Position numbers and translations under genes: made by a program
The notes under the pieces: model-generated
The model's database searches: none
The model's input: only the letters and a program-made list of their open reading frames with translations
Told to the model about the DNA's origin: nothing
Source of the DNA: Streptomyces nigrescens
Lineage (GTDB): Bacteria; Actinomycetota; Actinomycetes; Streptomycetales; Streptomycetaceae
Assembly: GCA_024349765.1 (NCBI GenBank)
Contig: AP026073.1
Coordinates: forward strand, 6,076,001-6,140,000
Reading direction: 5' to 3'
DNA: 64,000 nt
Part shown: piece after piece, positions 36,922 to 44,555 of the stretch
Position numbering within the stretch: position 1 is the first letter of the stretch
Layout of the letters: every line of letters starts with the position of its first letter

Positions 36922-38643
36922 ATGCCCCGCATCGCAGCACGCGCCCGCACCAGACCCTCCCGCCACAGACGCCCGATCGCGTCCGTACTGACGGTCTTCG
37001 CCACCGCGGCAGCCGCCCTGACCGCCACTGCCCCCGCTTCCGCCGCCGACGTCAACGTCGCCAAGAACGCCGGCTACGAGTCCGGGCTGAGCAATTGGAG
37101 TTGCTCGGCGGGGAGCGGGGTCTCCGTCAGCTCGCCCGTGCACGGCGGCGGCGCGGCGCTCAAGGCGACCCCCACCGCCTCGGACAACGCGACCTGCTCC
37201 CAGACCGTGGCCGTCAAGCCCAACGCGACGTACCGGCTGAGCGCGTACGTCCAGGGTTCGTACGTCTACCTGGGCGCGTCCGGCACCGGAACGACGGACG
37301 TCTCCACCTGGACACCGTCGGCCACCGGGTGGCAGCAGCTCGCGACCAGCTTCACCACGGGGCCCAGTACCACCTCCGTCACCGTGTACACCCATGGGTG
37401 GTACGGGCAACCGGCCTACTACGCCGATGACTTCAGCGTGCTGGGGCCGGACGGCGGGGGCGGTACCGATCCCGGGCCCCAGGTTCCGGCGGCGCCCGGT
37501 GGTCTGACGGCAGGCTCCGTGACGTCCTCCTCGGTCACGCTCTCCTGGAACCCGGTCTCCGGTGCCACGGGCTACACCGTTTATCGCGACGGAGTGAAGT
37601 CGACGACTACCGGCGGCAGTTCGGCGACGGTGACCGGCCTCTCCCCCTCCACCACCTACCGGTTCCAGGTCACGGCCACCAACGCCGCCGGTGAGTCGCC
37701 CCGTTCGGCCGAGGTCACCGCCACGACCTCCCCCTCCGGTGGCGGCACCGACCCGTCCGTCCCCAAGCACGCGGTCACCGGCTACTGGCAGAACTTCAAC
37801 AACGGCGCGACGGTCCAGAAGATCAGCGATGTGCCGAACCAGTACGACATCATCGCGGTCGCCTTCGCCGACGCGACGACCACGCCCGGCGCGGTCACCT
37901 TCAACCTGGACTCGGCGGGCCTCGGCGGCTACACCGTCGACCAGTTCAAGGCCGACATCAAGGCCAAGCAGGCGGCCGGCAAGTCCGTCATCATCTCCGT
38001 CGGCGGCGAGAAGGGGACGGTCTCCGTCAGCGACTCCGCCTCGGCGGCCAACTTCGCCAACAGCGTGTACGCGCTGATGCAGCAGTACGGCTTCAACGGC
38101 GTCGACATCGACCTCGAAAACGGCCTCAATCCGACGTACATGACGCAGGCGTTGCGCTCGCTCTCCCAGAAGGCGGGCGGGAAACTGGTGCTCACCATGG
38201 CGCCGCAGACCATCGACATGCAGTCGACGTCCGGCGGCTACTTCCAGACGGCGCTGAACGTGAAGGACATCCTCACCGTCGTCAACATGCAGTACTACAA
38301 CAGCGGTTCGATGCTGGGATGCGACGGGAAGGTCTACTCCCAGGGCAGCGTCGATTTCCTCACCGCGCTGGCCTGCATCCAGCTCGAAGGCGGCCTCGAC
38401 CCGTCCCAGGTGGGCCTGGGCCTGCCCGCCTCCACCCGGGGCGCGGGCAGCGGTTACGTCGCCCCGAGCGTCGTGAACGCCGCCCTCGACTGCCTCGCCA
38501 AGGGGACGAGCTGCGGATCGTTCAGGCCGTCCCGGACGTATCCGGGCGTACGGGGCGCCATGACCTGGTCCACGAACTGGGACGCGGCGAGCGGTAATGC
38601 GTGGTCGAACGCGGTCGGGCCGCACGTTCACGCCCTGCCGTAG
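36922..38643 (+). CDS. Secreted GH18 chitinase with CBM and fibronectin III domain
   Basis: A 573-residue exoenzyme hydrolysing beta-1,4-GlcNAc bonds of chitin. An Arg-rich signal peptide ends at APASA (residue 41). A carbohydrate-binding beta-sandwich spans about 45-175 (NAGYESGLSNWSCSAGSG), a fibronectin III domain about 188-268 (SVTLSWNPVSGATGYTVYRD), and the GH18 barrel about 283-573. The catalytic DxxDxDxE-type motif is FNGVDIDLE with Glu 399 as acid; the canonical first Asp is Asn. The retaining mechanism through the substrate N-acetyl group is known for the family. ATG at 36922 has AGGAGA upstream. Control is probably by DasR. Confidence 0.93.
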   Translation: MPRIAARARTRPSRHRRPIASVLTVFATAAAALTATAPASAADVNVAKNAGYESGLSNWSCSAGSGVSVSSPVHGGGAALKATPTASDNATCSQTVAVKPNATYRLSAYVQGSYVYLGASGTGTTDVSTWTPSATGWQQLATSFTTGPSTTSVTVYTHGWYGQPAYYADDFSVLGPDGGGGTDPGPQVPAAPGGLTAGSVTSSSVTLSWNPVSGATGYTVYRDGVKSTTTGGSSATVTGLSPSTTYRFQVTATNAAGESPRSAEVTATTSPSGGGTDPSVPKHAVTGYWQNFNNGATVQKISDVPNQYDIIAVAFADATTTPGAVTFNLDSAGLGGYTVDQFKADIKAKQAAGKSVIISVGGEKGTVSVSDSASAANFANSVYALMQQYGFNGVDIDLENGLNPTYMTQALRSLSQKAGGKLVLTMAPQTIDMQSTSGGYFQTALNVKDILTVVNMQYYNSGSMLGCDGKVYSQGSVDFLTALACIQLEGGLDPSQVGLGLPASTRGAGSGYVAPSVVNAALDCLAKGTSCGSFRPSRTYPGVRGAMTWSTNWDAASGNAWSNAVGPHVHALP

Positions 38644-38852
38644 CGCGGGATCCGGCACTCACCCTCGCCCTCGCCCTCGCCACGGAACTCGCACCACACG
38701 CCCTTCCCGGGTACGCGCTCGCCGGCGCCCCACGCGTCGGCGAGCGCGGCCACGAGCGGCAGCCCACCACCGGCCTCGGCCCCGCCATCGCACCCATCGC
38801 CGGCCCGGGCACCAAGCGCCCGGGCCGGTGAGCCGGGTACGTGGCAGCCCAC
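38628..38852 (-). pseudogene. Remnant of an ATP-binding (RsbW/HATPase-like) protein
   Basis: The minus-strand frame contains GGGLPLVAALADAWGAGERV followed by PGKGVWCEF. This matches the C-terminal end of the small HATPase anti-sigma-like proteins that Streptomyces has in large numbers (pattern GrGLxLVxALADxWG...GKxVWxEl). Everything N-terminal to it, including the ATP-binding N-box, is missing, and the tail runs into a GAG/CTC repeat (GEGEGEGE) overlapping the chitinase stop. It is probably a decayed gene fragment. Confidence 0.45.
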
Positions 38853-39013
38853 CCGCCACCGCCGTGCGTGACGTGCACCGGCTATCGTCTACAGTCCTGT
38901 AGACGATAGACCGCTGGGCAGCGACCACCGACCGCGCGTGGTTCGCTGAACAGCGCCCGAAATGCAGTTGGTTGCCGAGGCGCGACGTACCGCGCCGGGA
39001 GGGCGGACGGACG
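38644..39013. other. Spacer between chitinase and the COG4705-type gene
   Basis: Apart from the decayed ATPase fragment and the 28-bp palindrome at 38882-38909, nothing is supported. A short CCCTCG-type repeat lies at about 38660-38682. Confidence 0.4.
38882..38909. promoter_or_regulatory. 28-bp palindromic operator
   Basis: Perfect 13-base arms CTATCGTCTACAG / CTGTAGACGATAG with a 2-base centre, about 105 bases upstream of the membrane-protein start. The core CTACAGTCCTGTAG contains the TACA...TGTA pattern of BlaI/MecI/CopY-type repressor sites. The repressor gene is not in this window. Confidence 0.7.
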
Positions 39014-39862
39014 ATGGCGCAGTCGACCGGTGGGGCAACGACCCTGCCCACCACGGGGGGAGGGCGGGGTCATGAGCCCCTGCCCCACACGGGAGAGAGC
39101 CCCGGCTGGAGCAAGGTGCCGCAGGTCACGGCCCTGTTCTGGGGAGTGAAGGTCCTCACCACCGGCATGGGCGAGACGGCTTCGGACTACCTCGGCCGGA
39201 CGCTCGGGCCGATACCGGCGGGCTGCCTCGGACTGGCCGGTTTCCTGCTGTTCCTGGTTCTCCAGTTCCGGGCCACCCGCTACCGGCCGTGGACGTACTG
39301 GTCCGCGATCGTCATGGTCAGCGTGTTCGGCACGATGGCCGCCGACGTCGTGCACGTCGTGGCCGGCATCCCCTACACGGTCTCGGCGGTCGCCTTCACC
39401 GTCGCGCTGGCGGCCCTCCTCGCGGCCTGGTACCGGGCCGAGGGGACGCTCTCGATCCACAGCGTCCGCACCCGCCGCCGTGAAACGTTCTACTGGGCGA
39501 CGGTGCTCGCCACCTTCGCGCTCGGTACCGCGGTGGGCGACCTCACCGCGGGCACCTTCCACCTGGGATACCTCCCCTCCGGCGTGCTGTTCGCCGCGCT
39601 CATCGCGGTGCCCGCGCTGTCCGGGCGGTTCCTCGGGCTGAACGCCGTCGCCGCCTTCTGGGGGGCGTATGTGCTGACCCGCCCGCTCGGGGCCTCCTTC
39701 GCCGACTGGATGGGCGTCTCCACCGCTCGCGGTGGCCTCGGCTGGGGCACGGGGCCGGCCACGCTCGCGCTCACGGTGCCGATCGTGCTGCTCGTGGGCT
39801 ACCTGGCGATCAGCCACAAGGACACGCCGCCCGAGCAGACCGGCGCACACCACGCCGTCTGA
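39014..39862 (+). CDS. COG4705-type integral membrane protein
   Basis: A 282-residue protein with about eight membrane segments. Two internal repeats start with similar motifs, FWGVKVLTTGMGETASDYL and VLATFALGTAVGDLTAG, the signature of the COG4705 family of uncharacterised membrane-anchored proteins. The ATG at 39014 has GGAGGG 10 bases upstream; the frame is open 14 codons further but without a ribosome site. A large palindrome upstream suggests control by a BlaI/CopY-like repressor, which often respond to beta-lactams or metals. Function is unknown. Confidence 0.8.
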   Translation: MAQSTGGATTLPTTGGGRGHEPLPHTGESPGWSKVPQVTALFWGVKVLTTGMGETASDYLGRTLGPIPAGCLGLAGFLLFLVLQFRATRYRPWTYWSAIVMVSVFGTMAADVVHVVAGIPYTVSAVAFTVALAALLAAWYRAEGTLSIHSVRTRRRETFYWATVLATFALGTAVGDLTAGTFHLGYLPSGVLFAALIAVPALSGRFLGLNAVAAFWGAYVLTRPLGASFADWMGVSTARGGLGWGTGPATLALTVPIVLLVGYLAISHKDTPPEQTGAHHAV

Positions 39863-39944
39863 CGGGGGGTACGAGCCGCGTCCGGCCCCTGCCCCTGGCC
39901 CTGCCCCTGCCCTGGCGCGACGGGTGCCGACCGCCCTCCCGTGC

Positions 39945-40425
39945 TCAGTCCTCGATCAACGCCGGGGCCAGTTCCCGGAGTTGGTCCGGGCCCGGGCCGC
40001 GGTTGGCGGCGCCGGGCTGGACGGCGACGTGGTCGGCGCCCGCGGCGAGGTGGTCCCGGCCCCGGCGCCGTACGGCGTCCTCGTCGCCCCGGGCCACGAT
40101 CGCGTCGACCAGGCGGTCGCTGCCGCCGTCCGCGAAGTCGTCGCCGTCGAAGCCGAACCGGCGGAAATCCGCACGTAGTTGGGGAGTTCCAGGTAGCAGC
40201 GGGTGTGGTGCTGCTCGCGGGCCGGGGCGCGAGCCTTGGCCGGGTCGGTTTCCCGCAGGACGGCCTGTTCGGGGGCGAGCAGCGGGCCATCGCCGAGGAT
40301 CTCGCGGGCCGGGGCGCGGGCGGTGTGCTCCGTGGGCGCGAAGTACGGGTGGCGACGGTGAGGCGGTCGGTGGCGGCAAGGAGCCGTCCGGCGTGGCTGA
40401 ACGCTTCCTTGGCCCGCACGCCCCG
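39945..40425 (-). pseudogene. Decayed LLM-class F420-dependent oxidoreductase
   Basis: Pieces of one protein occur in three frames in the right order on the minus strand. They are AKEAFSHAGRLLAATDRLTV (near 40410-40350), then HPYFAPTEHTARAPAREILG with LLAPEQAVLRETDPAKARA and LELPNYV (to about 40175), then FRRFGFDGDDFADGGSDRLV with DAIVARGDEDAV and AAGADHVAVQP to a stop at 39945. This is the pattern of luciferase-like F420-dependent enzymes, but the first third is missing, about 150 residues between pieces one and two are deleted, and at least two frameshifts separate the parts. Confidence 0.75.
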
Positions 40426-40440
40426 GTGGTACGTACGCGA

Positions 40441-40472
40441 AGCGGCCGCCCCTCCGTAGAAGGACGGCCGCT
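40441..40472 (-). terminator. gatB terminator
   Basis: AGCGGCCG (40441-40448) pairs with CGGCCGCT (40465-40472), with additional pairing inside, 27 bases after the gatB stop. Confidence 0.65.
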
Positions 40473-40498
40473 GAAGCAGGCAACCAGGGAGAGCGGGA

Positions 40499-42007
40499 TC
40501 AGCCCTCGACGCCCAGCTTCTCCAGGATCAGCTCGCGCACGCGCGCCGCGTCGGCCTGGCCGCGGGTGGCCTTCATGACCGCGCCGACCAGGGCGCCCGC
40601 CGCGGCCACCTTGCCGCCGCGGATCTTGTCGGCGATGGCGGCGTTGGCGGCGATCGCCTCGTCGACGGCGGTGCCCAGGGCGCCCTCGTCGGAGACGACC
40701 TTCAGGCCGCGCTTCTCGACGACGGTGTCCGGGTCACCCTCGCCCGCGAGCACGCCCTCGATGACCTGACGGGCCAGCTTGTCGTTCAGGTCTCCCTTGG
40801 CGACCAGCTCGGCGACCCGGGCGACCTGCACGGGAGTGATCGGCAGGGCCGCGAGCTCCACGCCGTCCTCGTTGGCGCGGCGGGCCAGTTCGCCCATCCA
40901 CCACTTACGGGCCGCGGCGGCGTCCGCACCCGCCTCGACGGTGGCGACGATCAGGTCGACCGCACCCGCGTTGAGGATCGACTGCATGTCGTGCTCGCTG
41001 ACGCCCCACTCCTCGCGCAGGCGGTTGCGGCGCACGCGCGGCAGCTCGGGCAGGGTCGCGCGCAGTTCCTCGACCCACTCGCGGGAGGGGGCCACCGGGA
41101 CCAGGTCCGGCTCGGGGAAGTAGCGGTAGTCCTCCGCCTCCTCCTTGATCCGGCCGGGCGTCGTGGAGCCGTCCTCCTCGTGGAAGTGACGGGTCTCCTG
41201 GACGATCTTGCCGCCGGAGGAGAGCACCGCGGCGTGCCGCTGGATCTCGAAGCGGGCCGCCCGCTCCACGGAGCGCAGGGAGTTGACGTTCTTGGTCTCC
41301 GAACGCGTGCCGAACTTCTCGGTGCCGTTGGGGCGCAGCGAGAGGTTCACGTCGCAGCGCATCTGGCCCTGCTCCATGCGGGCCTCGGAGACGCCGAGCG
41401 CCTTGATGAGCTCGCGGAGTTCGGCGACGTACGCCTTGGCGACCTCGGGGGCCCGCTCGCCCGCGCCCTCGATGGGCTTGGTGACGATCTCGATGAGCGG
41501 GATGCCGGCGCGGTTGTAGTCCAGGAGGGAGTGCCGGGCGCCGTGGATGCGGCCGGTGGCACCGCCGACGTGCGTCGACTTGCCGGTGTCCTCCTCCATG
41601 TGGGCGCGCTCGATGTGCACCCGGAAGACCTCGCCGTCCTCCAGCTGTACGTCGAGGTAGCCGTCGAAGGCGATCGGCTCGTCGTACTGGGAGGTCTGGA
41701 AGTTCTTCGGCATGTCCGGATAGAAGTAGTTCTTCCGGGCGAAGCGGCACCAGTCCGCGATCGTGCAGTTGAGCGCCAGGCCGATCTTGATGGCCGACTC
41801 GACGCCGGTCGCGTTGACGACCGGGAGCGAGCCGGGCAGGCCGAGGCAGGTGGGGCAGGTCTGCGCGTTGGCGTCGGCGCCGAGGGCGGTGGAACACCCG
41901 CAGAACATCTTGGTCTTGGTGCCGAGTTCGACGTGGACCTCGAGCCCCATGACGGGGTCGTAGGCGGCCAGCGCGTCCTCGTACGACACCAGGTCGGTGA
42001 CAGTCAC
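40499..42007 (-). CDS. gatB: Aspartyl/glutamyl-tRNA amidotransferase subunit B
   Basis: The 502-residue subunit binds misacylated Glu-tRNA(Gln) or Asp-tRNA(Asn) and phosphorylates the acyl group before amidation. The N-terminal kinase domain has [18 protein letters not shown], the zinc cysteines (CGC, CPTC) and the [20 protein letters not shown] segment; the C-terminal helical tail is the YqeY-like tRNA-binding domain ([20 protein letters not shown]). GTG start at 42007. It is the last gene of the gatC-gatA-small-gatB set and ends at a hairpin. Confidence 0.97.
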   Translation of the reverse strand: MTVTDLVSYEDALAAYDPVMGLEVHVELGTKTKMFCGCSTALGADANAQTCPTCLGLPGSLPVVNATGVESAIKIGLALNCTIADWCRFARKNYFYPDMPKNFQTSQYDEPIAFDGYLDVQLEDGEVFRVHIERAHMEEDTGKSTHVGGATGRIHGARHSLLDYNRAGIPLIEIVTKPIEGAGERAPEVAKAYVAELRELIKALGVSEARMEQGQMRCDVNLSLRPNGTEKFGTRSETKNVNSLRSVERAARFEIQRHAAVLSSGGKIVQETRHFHEEDGSTTPGRIKEEAEDYRYFPEPDLVPVAPSREWVEELRATLPELPRVRRNRLREEWGVSEHDMQSILNAGAVDLIVATVEAGADAAAARKWWMGELARRANEDGVELAALPITPVQVARVAELVAKGDLNDKLARQVIEGVLAGEGDPDTVVEKRGLKVVSDEGALGTAVDEAIAANAAIADKIRGGKVAAAGALVGAVMKATRGQADAARVRELILEKLGVEG

Positions 42008-42039
42008 GGTGAAACTAACCTCTCAGGGTCCGGCGCCGG

Positions 42040-42282
42040 TCAGTCCGCGAGGACGTCGTCGTCGCCCAGACGGCGCAGTTCGCGGATGAGCAGGGCGACG
42101 CCGGTGACGATGGCGGCGGCGGAGACGACGGCGTCGACCAGCTGGAGCGTGTCCTGCTCCACCCGCGCCTTCTTCGCCTGCTTGACGACGCTCACCGCGC
42201 CGAACAGCGTGGTGCCGATGGACAGGTACGTACCGGGCTTGGACTTCTTGAAGCCCTTGGCCTTGGCGAGCTTTCCACTCAC
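42040..42282 (-). CDS. Small membrane-associated protein between gatA and gatB, 80 aa
   Basis: The protein starts with a Lys-rich region ([17 protein letters not shown]), has a hydrophobic stretch ([19 protein letters not shown], residues 48-66) and ends acidic (LGDDDVLAD). It overlaps the gatA stop by four bases (GTGA) and is 32 bases before gatB, so it is co-translated with the amidotransferase. I recall a small gene at this place in S. coelicolor too. Function is unknown. Confidence 0.75.
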   Translation of the reverse strand: MSGKLAKAKGFKKSKPGTYLSIGTTLFGAVSVVKQAKKARVEQDTLQLVDAVVSAAAIVTGVALLIRELRRLGDDDVLAD

Positions 42283-43772
42283 AGTGACGGTGCCTCCTCA
42301 AGCAGCGGGTGACCCCACTTGGCGGTGAACGCGGCCTCGACCGCGGCGCCGACCTTGTAGAGCCGGTCGTCCTTCATGGCGGGGGCGACGATCTGCAGGC
42401 CCACCGGCAGCCCGTCCTCGGGCGCCAGACCACAGGGCAGCGACATGGCTGCGTTGCCTGCCAGGTTGACGGGGAGCGTGCACACGTCGGCGAGGTACAT
42501 CGCCATCGGGTCGTCGGCACGCTCGCCGATCGGGAAGGCGGTGGTCGGCGTCGTCGGCGAGACGATCACGTCGACCTGCTCGAAGGCCTTCTCGAAGTCG
42601 CGGGTGATCAGCGTCCGCACCTTCTGGGCGGAGCCGTAGTACGCGTCGTAGTAGCCGGAGCTCAGCGCGTAGGTGCCGAGCATGATCCGGCGCTTGACCT
42701 CGGGGCCGAAGCCGGCCTCGCGGGTCAGGGCGGTGACGTCCTCGGCGGACTTCGTGCCGTCGTCGCCGACCCGCAGGCCGTAGCGCATGGCGTCGAAGCG
42801 GGCCAGGTTGGAGGAGCACTCGGACGGCGCGATCAGGTAGTACGCGGCGAGCGCGAGGTCGAAGGACGGGCAGTCCAGCTCGACGATCTCGGCGCCCAGC
42901 TCCTTCATCAGCGCGACCGACTCGTCGAACCGCTGCAGCACGCCGGCCTGGTAGCCCTCGCCGCGGAACTGCTTGACGACGCCGACCCGCATGCCCTCGA
43001 CGCTGCCGTTGCGGGCCGCCTCGACGACCGGCGGGACGGGGGCGTCGATGGAGGTGGAGTCCATCGGGTCGTGCCCGGCGATCACCTCGTGCAGCAGCGC
43101 GGCGTCCAGGACCGTACGGGCGCAGGGCCCGCCCTGGTCGAGGGAGGAGGAGAAGGCGACCATGCCGTAGCGGGAGACGCCGCCGTAGGTGGGCTTGACG
43201 CCGACCGTGCCGGTGACGGCGGCGGGCTGGCGGATGGAGCCGCCGGTGTCCGTGCCGATGGCGAGCGGGGCCTCGAAGGAGGCGAGGGCGGCGGAGGAGC
43301 CGCCACCGGAGCCGCCGGGGATCTTGGTCAGGTCCCAGGGGTTGCCGGTCGGGCCGTAGGCGCTGTTCTCGGTGGAGGACCCCATGGCGAACTCGTCCAT
43401 GTTGGTCTTGCCGAGGATGACGACGTCGGCGGCCTTGAGCTTCTTGGTGACCGTGGCGTCGTACGGCGGGATCCAGCCTTCGAGGATCTTGGAACCGACC
43501 GTGGTCGGGACGCCCTCGGTGGTGAAGATGTCCTTGAGCGCGAGCGGGACGCCGGCCAGCGGGCCGAGCTCCTCGCCGCGGGCGCGCTTCTCGTCGACGG
43601 CGCGGGCCTGCGCGAGCGCGCCCTCGCGGTCGATGTGGAGGAAGGCGTGCACCTTCTCGTCGACGGCCTCGATGCGGGCCAGGTGGGCCTCGGTCACCTC
43701 GACGGCGGTGAGCTCGCCGGAGGCGATCTTGTCCGCGATCTCGGCGGCGGTGAGCTTGATCAGGTCGGCCAT
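42279..43772 (-). CDS. gatA: Aspartyl/glutamyl-tRNA amidotransferase subunit A
   Basis: The 497-residue amidase subunit releases ammonia from glutamine for the GatB reaction. The Ser-cisSer-Lys triad is in place: Lys 80 ([10 protein letters not shown]), Ser 155 ([13 protein letters not shown]) and Ser 179 ([11 protein letters not shown]). The ATG at 43772 gives the normal start [11 protein letters not shown]; the frame is open upstream through gatC and is not used. It begins five bases after the gatC stop. Confidence 0.97.
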   Translation of the reverse strand: MADLIKLTAAEIADKIASGELTAVEVTEAHLARIEAVDEKVHAFLHIDREGALAQARAVDEKRARGEELGPLAGVPLALKDIFTTEGVPTTVGSKILEGWIPPYDATVTKKLKAADVVILGKTNMDEFAMGSSTENSAYGPTGNPWDLTKIPGGSGGGSSAALASFEAPLAIGTDTGGSIRQPAAVTGTVGVKPTYGGVSRYGMVAFSSSLDQGGPCARTVLDAALLHEVIAGHDPMDSTSIDAPVPPVVEAARNGSVEGMRVGVVKQFRGEGYQAGVLQRFDESVALMKELGAEIVELDCPSFDLALAAYYLIAPSECSSNLARFDAMRYGLRVGDDGTKSAEDVTALTREAGFGPEVKRRIMLGTYALSSGYYDAYYGSAQKVRTLITRDFEKAFEQVDVIVSPTTPTTAFPIGERADDPMAMYLADVCTLPVNLAGNAAMSLPCGLAPEDGLPVGLQIVAPAMKDDRLYKVGAAVEAAFTAKWGHPLLEEAPSL

Positions 43773-43777
43773 GTCGG

Positions 43778-44074
43778 TCACTCCTCCCCCAGGATCTGCG
43801 GCACCTTGAAACGCTGCTGCTCCTGGGCCGGGGCGCCGGAGAGCGCCTGCTCGGGGGTCAGCGACGGACGGACCTCGTCCGGCCGCATGACGTTGGTCAG
43901 GGGCAGCGGGTGGGAGGTCGGCGGAACGTCTTGGTCGGCGACCTCGGAGACGCGGGCGACCGCGCCGATGATGTCGTCGAGCTGGGTGGCGAAGTGGTCG
44001 AGCTCTTCGTCCTTCAGCTCCAGACGTGCCAGCCGGGCGAGGTGGGCGACCTCCTCGCGCGTGATGCCAGGCAT
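43778..44074 (-). CDS. gatC: Aspartyl/glutamyl-tRNA amidotransferase subunit C
   Basis: The 98-residue subunit wraps around GatA and stabilises the GatA-GatB contact. It shows the family start [20 protein letters not shown] and the LRPD-like segment [15 protein letters not shown] at 44074 with GAGG nine bases upstream. First gene of the gatCA-small-gatB operon. Confidence 0.95.
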   Translation of the reverse strand: MPGITREEVAHLARLARLELKDEELDHFATQLDDIIGAVARVSEVADQDVPPTSHPLPLTNVMRPDEVRPSLTPEQALSGAPAQEQQRFKVPQILGEE

Positions 44075-44089
44075 GCAGAGATCCTCTGG

Positions 44090-44131
44090 TGTTCTTGGCG
44101 GAGTGTTCTTGGCGGAGTGTTCCAGGTGGAG
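44090..44131. repeat. 14-base tandem repeat in the gatC leader
   Basis: Two exact copies of TGTTCTTGGCGGAG (44090-44103, 44104-44117) and a third, diverged copy TGTTCCAGGTGGAG (44118-44131). They lie 16-57 bases upstream of the gatC start, overlapping the 5' untranslated region. Confidence 0.9.
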
Positions 44132-44276
44132 TGATCTCGACGAGCACTCCGGTGAACTTTTCCGGCCCAATCCTATGGCGTACGGGTCAGCGGCCGCGAA
44201 ACCGTTTCGCCGGGGCGCGGCCCGTGCGGGCGGGCGCGCCCCGGTCAGCGGGGCCCGGGGGCCTGATCGGGCCCGT

Positions 44277-44535
44277 CGGACGGGTCGCCGTCGGCTTCCG
44301 GTGCGCCGCTTTCCGCGGGTCCGGGCGCGCCGTCGGCTTCCGGTGTGCTCGCGTTCTCGGCTGCGCTGTCGGCTTCGGGTTCGGCTTCGGCTTCGCTGTC
44401 AGGGTCGGCTTCGGGTTCGGCTTCGCTGTCAGGGCCGGCTTCGGCTTGGCTGTCGGCTTCGGCTTGGCCGTCGGCTTCGCCGGCGTTCTCGGCTTCGGCT
44501 TCGTTCTCGGCTTCGCTGGGTTCGGAGCGGGGACA
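44277..44535. repeat. Low-complexity GGCTTC hexamer array
   Basis: The 481-base spacer between the rmdB-like stop and gatC contains about 260 bases of degenerate GGCTTCG/GGCTTG units. In one minus-strand frame it would read as an Ala/Glu-rich acidic chain, but that frame has no start codon, so I treat it as a noncoding simple repeat, possibly a relic of a Glu/Ala-rich tail. The left part of the spacer has no further feature. Confidence 0.7.
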
Positions 44536-44555
44536 TGGGACGGCCGGTGGCCGGG

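Noticed and set aside
44075-44160. Possible T-box or riboswitch before gatC
   Set aside because: The sequence is explained by tandem 14-base repeats, and no specifier or T-box core sequence is visible.
44230-44555. Acidic Ala/Glu-rich minus-strand frame in the rmdB-gatC spacer
   Set aside because: No start codon with a ribosome site exists in that frame before the repeat; kept only as a low-complexity tract.
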